Assembly: GCA_004552965.1 (NCBI GenBank)
Contig: SFMU01000077.1
Span: 1 to 8,697, forward strand
Length of the DNA: 8,697 nucleotides
DNA from: Bacteroidales bacterium
Lineage (GTDB): Bacteria; Bacteroidota; Bacteroidia; Bacteroidales; UBA932
Reading direction: 5' to 3'
Shown in pieces: positions 1 through 6,265 of the stretch. Made by a program: the position numbers and the translations under genes. The first letter of the stretch is position 1. Each line of letters starts with the position of its first letter. The notes beneath the pieces were generated by a model. That model was not told the origin of the DNA. It was given only the letters and a program-made list of their open reading frames with translations, and did not search any database.

Positions 1-18
1 ATAACCTGCATCATCTTT

Positions 19-123
19 GAAAATCTTTTCGGTTCATAATTCCTCCCTCATCAGTTACATAGCTACGGCTATGCTTCTTCTTCGGGTGAAAATCTGACCT
101 CGAAAATCTAATTCAAATCTGAC
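19..123. repeat. Cluster of AAAATCT-type short direct repeats
   Basis: GAAAATCT occurs exactly at 19-26, 88-95 and 102-109. AAATCTGAC occurs at 90-98 and again at 115-123. The last three copies are packed into 36 bases. The pattern looks like part of a dispersed intergenic repeat or a degraded mobile element rather than coding sequence. A protein-binding array is also possible. Identity is unproven without a genome-wide search. Confidence 0.4.
58..73 (+). other. UACG-loop hairpin
   Basis: CATAGC and GCTATG form a perfect 6-bp stem around TACG. Read as RNA on the + strand, the loop is C(UACG)G, a member of the extra-stable UNCG tetraloop class. No T-run follows on either side, so it is not a standard intrinsic terminator. 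It may belong to the same repeat unit as the AAAATCT cluster. Confidence 0.45.
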
Positions 124-155
124 GCAACTTATTTTTTTCATATTACTTAAAGTCC

Positions 156-182
156 ATTCTTAAGGAATAATTCTTAATTTTG
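156..182 (+). promoter_or_regulatory. Probable sufS promoter with overlapping palindrome
   Basis: TAATTTTG at 175-182 matches the Bacteroidota -7 consensus TAnnTTTG exactly and lies 26 bases before the sufS ATG. This is a natural distance for a short leader. The expected TTTG-like -33 box near 151-155 is weak or absent, which would fit a promoter needing an activator. An imperfect palindrome at 160-177 (TTAAG, 8 bases, CTTAA, with further internal matches) and a 14-base-spaced direct repeat ATTCTTAA (156-163 and 170-177) overlap the left edge of the -7 box, suggesting an operator. The regulator is unknown; iron or redox regulators would be natural candidates for a suf operon. Confidence 0.5.
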
Positions 183-208
183 TAATCTGTACTTTTACTC
201 GGCTTTAA

Positions 209-1432
209 ATGAAGATAGAAGAATTAAGAAAGAAATTTCCGGCTCTGGACACGAAGGTGTACGGACGTCCGCTTGTCTATCTTGACAATGCGGCAACGTC
301 CCAGCGTCCGGAAGAAGTCGTCAGTAAAGTTTCAAAACTGGCCCTGGAATCGAATGCCAACATTCACAGAGCTGTGCACAGGCTTGCTGCTGAAGCTACC
401 GATGAATATGAAAGCACACGTGACGCAGTCCGTTCATTTCTGAATGCAGGCTCGAGGGAGGAAATCATATTCACTTCCGGAACAACTGCTTCAATCAATC
501 TTGTCGCTTTCTCTTTCGGCGAAGCTTTCGTGGGTGAAGGTGATGAGATAATTGTGACTGAGTCTGAACATCATTCCAACATTGTTCCTTGGCAGATGCT
601 CTGCAGCCGGAAGAAAGCTGTCTTGAAAGTTCTGGGCGTTGATGATGAAGGTCATCTGAAACTTTCCGATCTTCCTTCTTTGATTTCTTCACGCACCAGA
701 CTTGTGGCCGTCACCCAGATAAGCAACGTACTGGGCATCATCAATCCTGTAAAGGAAATTGTCAGCCTCTGTCATTCTATGAACTGTCCTGTTCTTGTGG
801 ATGGAGCACAGGGTGCAGTACATCAGCCTCTGGATGTCACGGAAACGGATTGCGATTTCTATGCATTTTCCGGTCACAAGCTTTATGCTGCAACAGGAAC
901 CGGAGTTCTGTACGGAAAAAGAAAATGGCTGGATCTCATGGTTCCGTACCAGGGTGGGGGAGAGATGATTGAGTCGGTGAGTTTTTCGGGAACCACCTAT
1001 GCCCCTCTTCCGGAAAAGTTCGAGGCAGGGACGCAGAATTTCAACTCGGTACCTTCTTTAAAACCGGCACTTGAGATTCTGGAAATGATGAAAGACCCGG
1101 AACTGGTCGCCCAGTGCAATGAGGTCAATGAATATGTTTACTCATCATTGTCAGCCGACCCACGCATAAGAATTTTCGGTGTTCCACGTGGAACAGAATC
1201 AAAGACCTCAATATATTCTTTCTGTGTCGACGGAGTCCACCACGAAGACCTTGCTCTTATTCTTGACAAGATGGGCATTGCTGTCCGTTCAGGCCAGATG
1301 TGCGCTGAACCTCTGATGGACCGATTCGGAGTTACTGGAATGCTGAGGGCTTCCTTCGCTCCTTACAACACTATGGAAGAAGCCAGGTATTTCATCAGTT
1401 CCCTGGATAAGGCAATCGGTATGTTGAAGTAG
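209..1432 (+). CDS. sufS: Cysteine desulfurase SufS
   Basis: This PLP-dependent, class V aminotransferase-fold enzyme takes sulfur from cysteine, giving alanine and an enzyme-bound persulfide that feeds Fe-S cluster assembly in the cytoplasm. At 407 residues it has the normal family length. Visible landmarks are YLDNAAT near residue 24, the ESEHHSN histidines at 121-122 that contact PLP, VDGAQ at 197-201, the SGHKLYA motif with the Schiff-base lysine K224, and the persulfide cysteine C365 followed by AEPLM. R360 and R380 (in RASFAPYNT) match the substrate-binding arginines of the E. coli enzyme. The two histidines usually just before the catalytic cysteine (GHHCA) are Gln-Met here (GQMCA). 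sufE follows 40 bases downstream, consistent with the SufS-SufE partnership. The ATG lies just after a good -7 promoter box. Confidence 0.96.
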   Translation: MKIEELRKKFPALDTKVYGRPLVYLDNAATSQRPEEVVSKVSKLALESNANIHRAVHRLAAEATDEYESTRDAVRSFLNAGSREEIIFTSGTTASINLVAFSFGEAFVGEGDEIIVTESEHHSNIVPWQMLCSRKKAVLKVLGVDDEGHLKLSDLPSLISSRTRLVAVTQISNVLGIINPVKEIVSLCHSMNCPVLVDGAQGAVHQPLDVTETDCDFYAFSGHKLYAATGTGVLYGKRKWLDLMVPYQGGGEMIESVSFSGTTYAPLPEKFEAGTQNFNSVPSLKPALEILEMMKDPELVAQCNEVNEYVYSSLSADPRIRIFGVPRGTESKTSIYSFCVDGVHHEDLALILDKMGIAVRSGQMCAEPLMDRFGVTGMLRASFAPYNTMEEARYFISSLDKAIGMLK

Positions 1433-1472
1433 AATGGAGTCCGCAACAGGATGTACTTAAAACAGATTTGAA

Positions 1473-1919
1473 ATGAATTCTATTGAAGAAGCAAAGCAGG
1501 CAGTGATCGAGGAGTTCTCAATGTTCGACGAGTGGTTGGACAAGTATGAACTTCTGATTGACAAGGGGAAGAACCTGCCTGAGTATCCTGAAGATGAGAA
1601 GACTGAAGATAAACTTATAAAGGGTTGTCAATCAAGAGTTTGGCTTAATTGGAAACTCGTTGATGGGAACCTGGTCTTTTATGCTGACAGCGATGCGATC
1701 ATCACCAAGGGAATCATATCCCTGCTTATAGAAGTATATTCAGGGAAAAAGCCGCAGGATATCGCCGCCGATGATTTCGGTTTCATTGTGGACATAGGTC
1801 TGAAGGACAATCTTTCTCCAACGAGGGCCAATGGTTTGGCTTCGATGATAGACAGAATCAGGACCATAGCCGCTGAACTGTCCGGAAAGTCTGAAGTGTC
1901 CGAAACTCAAAAATCTTAA
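1473..1919 (+). CDS. sufE: Sulfur acceptor protein SufE
   Basis: SufE accepts the persulfide sulfur from SufS, stimulates its turnover, and passes the sulfur to the SufBCD scaffold. The 148-residue length fits the family (E. coli SufE is 138). The diagnostic motif KGCQSRVW lies at residues 50-57, with the sulfur-accepting cysteine C52. The N-terminal part contains the usual acidic helix and the LPEYPEDEKTEDKLIKGC stretch. The C-terminal motif LSPTRANGL (about residues 114-122) is also characteristic. The gene is 40 bases after sufS and 5 bases before the next gene, so the three are almost certainly cotranscribed. Confidence 0.95.
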   Translation: MNSIEEAKQAVIEEFSMFDEWLDKYELLIDKGKNLPEYPEDEKTEDKLIKGCQSRVWLNWKLVDGNLVFYADSDAIITKGIISLLIEVYSGKKPQDIAADDFGFIVDIGLKDNLSPTRANGLASMIDRIRTIAAELSGKSEVSETQKS

Positions 1920-1924
1920 TCCAA

Positions 1925-2344
1925 ATGAGTTCTCCCGAAGAAGAAAAGAAAATTGAGGCAGAAGTGCTTACCGCTGAGGAAGTTAAGGAACTTTCTCCGT
2001 TGTATGACAATGTCGTTCTGGCTCTGAAGCAGATTTACGATCCTGAGATTCCGGTCAACATCTATGACCTAGGTCTGATCTACGAACTTGTGATCGACCG
2101 CAAGCATGTTGCCCACATCGAGATGACTTTCACGGCTCCTAACTGTCCGATGGCGGATGAGGTGCTGGAAGATGTCAGGACCGGAGTCTGTGAAGTACCG
2201 GGAATAACCGGCTGTGAAGTCAATCTTGTTTTCGATCCGGTTTGGGATCAGAGCATGCTCTCCGAGGAAGCCAGGATAGAGCTCGGTCTGGACGACATCG
2301 ATCCGGGTCAGGGACCGGACTACACGAAGGAACCGAATTCCTGA
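1925..2344 (+). CDS. sufT: SufT-like DUF59/MIP18 Fe-S maturation protein
   Basis: This 139-residue protein belongs to the MIP18 (DUF59) family, whose bacterial SufT members act in maturation or carriage of Fe-S clusters, often coded inside suf operons. Motifs in order are DPEIPVNIYDLGLIYEL (residues 39-55), TAPNCPMADEV (70-80) with the conserved cysteine C74 expected to bind the cluster or metal, and FDPVWDQSMLSEEARIELG (103-121). These are typical of the family. The first 25 residues are a charged extension (MSSPEEEKKIEAEV) before the domain. It starts 5 bases after sufE, supporting a role with SufS and SufE. The related PaaD proteins of phenylacetate degradation share the fold but are excluded by context. 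Confidence 0.9.
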   Translation: MSSPEEEKKIEAEVLTAEEVKELSPLYDNVVLALKQIYDPEIPVNIYDLGLIYELVIDRKHVAHIEMTFTAPNCPMADEVLEDVRTGVCEVPGITGCEVNLVFDPVWDQSMLSEEARIELGLDDIDPGQGPDYTKEPNS

Positions 2345-2386
2345 CAGGTGTCCAGCCATTGCTGAATGAATAAATAAAGGATAGAA

Positions 2387-2869
2387 ATGTCATTTGTCAG
2401 CATCTACTTTTCCCTGGGAAGCAATCTGGGCAATCGCGAGCAGAACATTTCAGAGGCTCTCAGACGGATGGATGAAGTCTTTGAAGGCCACTATCAGGCA
2501 CTTTCAAGACTGATAGAGACAAAGCCGATGGGCTTCAGCGGAGGCAAGTTTCTCAACGCAGTCGTGCTGTACAGGGTTTTCCGTCCTCAGGTGTCCTCCC
2601 TCGAGGCGGCAACGGCAATCCTTCAGAAAGTCAAATCTATCGAATCAGCGATGGGGCGCAAGGATTCTCCTGAATATGACGGGGCAGGCAACCGCATCTA
2701 CCATTCCAGAATCATCGACATCGACATTCTCTTCTACGGAACCGAAAGGATCGACAGCAAACTTCTCACCATCCCGCACAAGGGGATTGCCGACAGACCT
2801 TTCGTGATGATCCCTCTGATGGAAGTCGCAAAACCAAGCCTTAAGGAAGCCTTCCCTGAATATTTCTGA
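2387..2869 (+). CDS. folK: HPPK, 2-amino-4-hydroxy-6-hydroxymethyldihydropteridine diphosphokinase
   Basis: FolK transfers pyrophosphate from ATP to 6-hydroxymethyl-7,8-dihydropterin, the step before dihydropteroate synthase in folate synthesis. The 160-residue length is normal for a monofunctional HPPK. Visible motifs are FSLGSNLGNREQNI (residues 8-21), KFLNAVV (54-60) and SRIIDIDILFYG (107-118), where D111 and D113 should bind the two Mg ions. IPHKGIADRPFVMIPL (129-144) follows. The usual WGPR-type segment before the Asp pair is replaced by NRIYHSR. The gene begins 42 bases after sufT and is probably read as the tail of that operon; no clear promoter was seen in the gap. No folB or folP lies next to it. 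Confidence 0.94.
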   Translation: MSFVSIYFSLGSNLGNREQNISEALRRMDEVFEGHYQALSRLIETKPMGFSGGKFLNAVVLYRVFRPQVSSLEAATAILQKVKSIESAMGRKDSPEYDGAGNRIYHSRIIDIDILFYGTERIDSKLLTIPHKGIADRPFVMIPLMEVAKPSLKEAFPEYF

Positions 2870-2956
2870 TTACGGAGAGAGTTTCTCAAGCCGCAAAAGC
2901 CTGAGTTGCTGTCAATGACAATGGACTTGAGGAACATGAGAGATACGATGTCGGTT

Positions 2957-2985
2957 TTGTCCTTTCGGGACAATTGGTTATTTTT
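2957..2985 (+). terminator. Possible intrinsic terminator after folK
   Basis: TTGTCC (2957-2962) and GGACAA (2968-2973) form a perfect 6-bp stem around the loop TTTCG. TTGG and then the T-rich TTATTTTT (2978-2985) follow. The T-tract starts a few bases late, so termination could be weak. It lies about 90 bases after the folK stop. Confidence 0.4.
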
Positions 2986-3070
2986 GCAAACTGTAGCTGT
3001 TGCAGGACTGTCTGCAACCTGAAACTTATTTGTACTTAAGTTTCGCAAGTGCGAAACAACCTTATCTGGA

Positions 3071-3125
3071 GGCCGATAGGCCGATAGGTAAGTCCCTTTC
3101 CCGGGGAAAGGGATTTAGGGATAGG
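3071..3125. repeat. Tandem GGCCGATA and palindromic intergenic repeat
   Basis: GGCCGATA occurs twice in tandem (3071-3078, 3079-3086). After it, CCCTTTCC (3094-3101) and GGAAAGGG (3105-3112) form a perfect 8-bp stem around CGG, followed by ATTTAGGGATAGGG. The overall form (AAGTCCCT.TCC, then GGA.AGGGATTTAGGG..AGG) resembles a short palindromic element that I remember as common between genes across Bacteroidota genomes. That recollection was not checked. It sits about 40 bases before the glyS start, where a strong RNA hairpin could affect expression. Confidence 0.5.
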
Positions 3126-3154
3126 GTAGCGTGTATTATTTGTATTATTTTATC

Positions 3155-4699
3155 ATGACACAGGACGAACTGTTCAAAGTACTGGTTGCCCATTGCAAGG
3201 AATACGGTTTCATATTCCCTTCCAGTGAAATTTATGATGGCTTGGCAGCTGTCTATGACTACGGTCAGATGGGTGTAGAACTCAAAAACAACATCAAAGC
3301 CTATTGGTGGAATGCCATGACGAGACTCAACGAGAACATCGTCGGCATCGATTCCTGCATATTCATGCACCCTAGGATCTGGGAGGCTTCCGGTCATGTC
3401 GGCGCTTTCAATGATCCTCTCATCGACAACAAGGATTCCAAGAAGCGTTATCGTGCCGATGTCCTCATCGAGGATTTCCTCTGCAAGATCGAAGAAAAGA
3501 TCAACAAGGAAGTTGCAAAGGGAAGGAAGAAGTTCGGTGACAGTTTCGACGAGGTTCAGTTCCGCGCGACCAATCCGAATGTTCTCCGTGAACAGAAGAA
3601 ATACGACGAGGTCCACAACAGGTATGTTGCGGCTGAAAAGGCCAATGACCTTGCAGAGTACAAGAATATAATAGTGGACAACGGAATTGTCTGTCCGATC
3701 AGCGGCACCTGCAACTGGACCGACGTCCGCCAGTTCAACCTGATGTTCAGCACTTCAATGGGCAGCACATCGGAAGGGGCGAACATCATCTATCTCCGTC
3801 CGGAGACAGCTCAGGGAATATTCGTGAACTACCTCAATGTGCAGAAGACAGGCCGAATGAAGCTTCCTTTCGGTATCGCTCAGATCGGAAAGGCTTTCCG
3901 CAATGAGATTGTCGCCCGTCAGTTCATCTTCAGGATGAGGGAGTTCGAGCAGATGGAAATGCAGTTCTTCATCAAGCCTGGCACTGAACTCGAATGGTTC
4001 AGGAAGTGGAAGGAAACCAGGATGAAGTGGCATGTCAACCTCGGAATGGGCGCTGAGAACTACCGTTTCCACGACCACGAGAAACTTGCCCACTATGCCA
4101 ACGCTGCAACCGATGTGGAATTCCAGTTCCCGTTCGGTTTCAAGGAACTTGAAGGAATTCATTCAAGAACCGATTTCGACCTCGGAAACCACCAGAAATT
4201 CTCCGGAAAGAAGATCCAGTACTTCGATCCTGAGACCGGCGAAAGTTATGTTCCTTATGTGATCGAGACTTCAATCGGTGTGGACCGAATGGTTCTTGCT
4301 GTCCTTTCTCATTCCTACAAGGAGGAAAAACTCGAGAATGGTGAGACCAGGGTAGTGCTTGGCATTCCTGCCCCTCTGGCTCCTGTCAAGGCAGCGGTAC
4401 TGCCGCTTCTGAAGAACAACGAGGATCTTGTCAATCTTGCCCAGAGTATCATGGATGACCTCAAGTACGATTTCAACTGCCAGTACGACGAGAAGGATTC
4501 CATCGGCAAGAGATACCGTCGCCAGGATGCCATCGGTACGCCGTTCTGCATCACCGTTGACCACGACTCTCTCCAGGACAACTGCGTTACCGTCCGTGAG
4601 CGTGACACGATGACCCAGAAGAGGGTTCCGATTGCTGAACTCCGTTCGATCATCGATAAGGAAGTCAACATGAACAACCTCTTGAGAAATCTCAAGTAA
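3155..4699 (+). CDS. glyS: Glycine--tRNA ligase (dimeric, eukaryote/archaea type)
   Basis: This class IIa aminoacyl-tRNA synthetase charges tRNA-Gly in the cytoplasm. It is the single-chain alpha2 form, not the alpha/beta tetramer of E. coli. At 514 residues it has the family length. Landmarks are EASGHVGAFNDPL (77-89), CPISGTCNWTD (180-190), LRPETAQGIF (214-223), IGKAFRNEI with the motif 2 arginine R249, RMREFEQMEMQFF (260-272), and motif 3 ETSIGVDRMVLAVL (371-384). The anticodon-binding domain covers about 405-505 and contains IGKRYRRQDAIGTPFCITVD. The frame extends upstream to a GTG at 3131, but the ATG at 3155 is the better start because MTQDELFKVL is the normal family N terminus. It appears monocistronic, with a terminator downstream. 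Confidence 0.96.
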   Translation: MTQDELFKVLVAHCKEYGFIFPSSEIYDGLAAVYDYGQMGVELKNNIKAYWWNAMTRLNENIVGIDSCIFMHPRIWEASGHVGAFNDPLIDNKDSKKRYRADVLIEDFLCKIEEKINKEVAKGRKKFGDSFDEVQFRATNPNVLREQKKYDEVHNRYVAAEKANDLAEYKNIIVDNGIVCPISGTCNWTDVRQFNLMFSTSMGSTSEGANIIYLRPETAQGIFVNYLNVQKTGRMKLPFGIAQIGKAFRNEIVARQFIFRMREFEQMEMQFFIKPGTELEWFRKWKETRMKWHVNLGMGAENYRFHDHEKLAHYANAATDVEFQFPFGFKELEGIHSRTDFDLGNHQKFSGKKIQYFDPETGESYVPYVIETSIGVDRMVLAVLSHSYKEEKLENGETRVVLGIPAPLAPVKAAVLPLLKNNEDLVNLAQSIMDDLKYDFNCQYDEKDSIGKRYRRQDAIGTPFCITVDHDSLQDNCVTVRERDTMTQKRVPIAELRSIIDKEVNMNNLLRNLK

Positions 4700-4760
4700 T
4701 TCAGTGGTTTTTTGAAGATTATCAAGCAGGTTTTAAAATTTCCAGATTTCAGAATCCGCC

Positions 4761-4788
4761 GGGGGTGACCATTTTGGTCACCCTCTTT
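4761..4788 (+). terminator. Intrinsic terminator of glyS
   Basis: GGGTGACC (4763-4770) and GGTCACCC (4776-4783) form a perfect 8-bp, GC-rich stem around ATTTT, extended by a further G on each side as a wobble or pair. The stem is followed by TCTTTC, a short and imperfect T-tract. It lies 62 bases after the glyS stop and isolates glyS from the next operon. Confidence 0.75.
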
Positions 4789-4809
4789 CATATTCACATT
4801 ATATTTTCT

Positions 4810-4817
4810 TATTTTAG
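4810..4817 (+). promoter_or_regulatory. Weak candidate -7 box for the egsA operon
   Basis: TATTTTAG matches 7 of 8 positions of TAnnTTTG and is 20 bases before the egsA ATG, after the glyS terminator. No good TTTG -33 box is seen at the right distance. A promoter is expected somewhere in 4789-4837, because the terminator separates the genes. Confidence 0.3.
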
Positions 4818-4837
4818 TCTCTGAAAAGAAATTTAAT

Positions 4838-6256
4838 ATGGAAGAGAGAATCAGCAAGGCTCTTGAGATAGCAACTGACACCAAGGTCTTTGAAATGGGT
4901 CCCGGTGTCAGTGCTGTTGCACCTGAAGTGTTCGGAAATCTGTTTCCGGGACGCAAGGCGGTTGTGATAGCCGATGTGAACACCTGGCCAGTACTTGGAG
5001 TGAAGGTTTTCAAACTTTTCCGCTCCGCAGGTATCCCGGTCAGTGAATATGTCATCGACAAGAAGGAATTCCATGCAGAGTGGAAATATGTAGAGATGCT
5101 GGATGCCATTCTGGATGGAGACACAGCGAAGGCCAGAACCATCGAGAATGATCCGCAGCATGTGGAGGCGGATGCCGAATCCGCTTTCAGAAACCCTTCA
5201 GAGAACTATCCTGTGGCCGTTTCCGTGGGTTCGGGAGTCATCAATGATCTCTGCAAGCTCTCTTCCTATCACCACGGACAGTCCTACATCTCGCTCCCTA
5301 CCGCAGCTTCCGTCGACGGTTATTCCTCGTTCGGAGCTTCGATTTCCTACCGGAATTCCAAGCAGACATTCTCCTGTCCGGCTCCGGTAGCGATCATCGC
5401 CGACATCGATGTCATTGCCGCCGCACCGAAGGAGATGACAGCTGCCGGCTATGCCGATCTGGCCGCCAAGATTCCTGCCGGGGCAGAATGGATGATAGCA
5501 GATCTGATGGGCACCGAACCGATAGTACCTGAAGCATGGCATGTCCTTCAGGACGTGCTCGATTCCCAGCTCTCTGACCCTGAAGGTGTGGCAGCAGGGA
5601 ATCCGAAGGCGGTTGCCGATCTTTTCGAAGGCCTCACTCTCAGCGGAATAGCCATGCAGGCAGCAAGGTCCAGCCGTCCGGCTTCATGCTGCGACCATCT
5701 CTTCAGTCATATTCTTGACATGACAGGCTACCGATTCAACGGAAAACTCCAGTCACATGGCTTCCAGGTGGCAATCGGTACCCTGACGATGTGCGCAGTC
5801 TTCGATGAGTTCCTCAAGATGGACCTTTCATCGCTTGACGTTGACAAGTGTGCAGAAGCCTGGCCTTCCCTCGAGGAAGAGCAGCAGAGGGCTCTCGGAA
5901 TATTCAGGGATTTTCCCGCTCCGCTTCTGGGATACACCGAGATTACAAAGAAATATGATGACGCAGCCACCGTCAGGCGTCAGTTGGAGACTATCCGCGA
6001 CAGCTGGCCTTCTTTCAGGGACAGACTGCGCGCCCAGGTATATTCATTCGACAAGATGAAAGCAAGGCTGAAGGCTGCTTCCGCCCCTTGCGACCCGTCT
6101 GACATAGGTCTTTCGAGGCAGGACCTCAGGAATATGTTCCCGAAGGTTCAGCTCATGAGATTCAGGTTCAATCTGCTGGATCTTGCCAAGCGTGGAGGAT
6201 TCTACGATACTCTCGTGGATTCCGTCTTCGCTCCCGGAGGACCACTTGAAATCTGA
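4838..6256 (+). CDS. egsA: sn-glycerol-1-phosphate dehydrogenase (AraM/EgsA-like)
   Basis: Enzymes of this family reduce dihydroxyacetone phosphate with NAD(P)H to sn-glycerol-1-phosphate, the backbone enantiomer of archaeal lipids. In bacteria such as Bacillus subtilis (AraM) it feeds prenylglyceryl phosphate. The iron-containing dehydrogenase fold is clear: VGSGVINDL (residues 130-138, nucleotide binding), SLPTAASVDGYSS (152-164), IADIDVIAAAPKEMTAAGYADLAAK (187-211). Metal ligands are likely D207, H287 (CCDHLFSH) and H307 (QSHGFQVAIGT). At 472 residues it is longer than B. subtilis AraM (about 394). The extra length is mainly a charged C-terminal region from about 375. It heads a compact operon. 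The specificity for glycerol-1-phosphate rather than another substrate is inferred from motif similarity. Confidence 0.85.
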   Translation: MEERISKALEIATDTKVFEMGPGVSAVAPEVFGNLFPGRKAVVIADVNTWPVLGVKVFKLFRSAGIPVSEYVIDKKEFHAEWKYVEMLDAILDGDTAKARTIENDPQHVEADAESAFRNPSENYPVAVSVGSGVINDLCKLSSYHHGQSYISLPTAASVDGYSSFGASISYRNSKQTFSCPAPVAIIADIDVIAAAPKEMTAAGYADLAAKIPAGAEWMIADLMGTEPIVPEAWHVLQDVLDSQLSDPEGVAAGNPKAVADLFEGLTLSGIAMQAARSSRPASCCDHLFSHILDMTGYRFNGKLQSHGFQVAIGTLTMCAVFDEFLKMDLSSLDVDKCAEAWPSLEEEQQRALGIFRDFPAPLLGYTEITKKYDDAATVRRQLETIRDSWPSFRDRLRAQVYSFDKMKARLKAASAPCDPSDIGLSRQDLRNMFPKVQLMRFRFNLLDLAKRGGFYDTLVDSVFAPGGPLEI

Positions 6257-6265
6257 TTGTTCGGG

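Larger units (their letters stand above)
1..208. other. Gene-free left-end leader with repeats and hairpin
   Basis: No convincing gene is visible here. On the minus strand an ATG at 37-35, preceded by a purine-rich GAGGGAGG, opens a frame of only eight codons. A second minus-strand pair of ATGs at 14-12 and 11-9 stays open to the window edge, so a divergent gene starting there cannot be excluded or supported. The stretch holds a cluster of GAAAATCT repeats, a stable small hairpin and the sufS promoter, listed separately. It does not contain the end of sufD or another suf gene. Confidence 0.6.
2870..3154 (+). other. Structured intergenic region / putative glyS leader
   Basis: These 285 bases carry no plausible gene but many short perfect inverted repeats. 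CTCAAG (2885-2890) pairs with CTTGAG (2926-2931) around a TGTCA/TGACA hairpin at 2910-2920. GTTGCAG (2999-3005) pairs with CTGCAAC (3012-3018). GTTTCGC (3040-3046) pairs with GCGAAAC (3051-3057) around AAGT. A terminator-like hairpin lies at 2957-2985, and a palindromic repeat at 3091-3125. The region could include a structured leader of glyS, a small RNA, or simply stacked repeat elements. No motif of a known riboswitch or T-box was recognised. No good TAnnTTTG promoter box was found; glyS must start from here or be read through. Confidence 0.45.

Noticed and set aside
1..39. Possible divergent gene with a good ribosome-binding site at the left edge
   Set aside because: The ATG after GAGGGAGG gives only eight codons before a stop, and the alternative ATG pair has too little sequence in the window to judge.
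3029..3142. Candidate glyS promoter boxes (CTTATTTG near 3025-3032, TATTATTTG at 3134-3142)
   Set aside because: The first lacks the TA of the consensus and the second has wrong spacing and would leave almost no leader before the ATG at 3155; neither has a -33 partner.
3131..3154. Upstream GTG start for glyS adding eight residues (MYYLYYFI)
   Set aside because: The added residues are coded by a low-complexity AT-rich leader and are absent from typical glycyl-tRNA synthetases; the ATG at 3155 gives the expected N terminus.
3062..3616. A 184-codon minus-strand frame opposite the start of glyS
   Set aside because: It is antisense to strongly conserved glyS coding sequence and crosses the palindromic repeat; no family resemblance was seen.
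4315..5142. A 275-codon minus-strand frame
   Set aside because: It is antisense to the end of glyS and the start of egsA, runs through the glyS terminator, and its translation is serine/arginine-rich with no recognisable domain, as expected of a shadow frame.
6257..6265. TTG start for the swivel gene directly after the egsA stop
   Set aside because: It would give only three more residues (MFG) and an uncommon start codon; the ATG at 6266 is simpler. Use of the TTG cannot be excluded.
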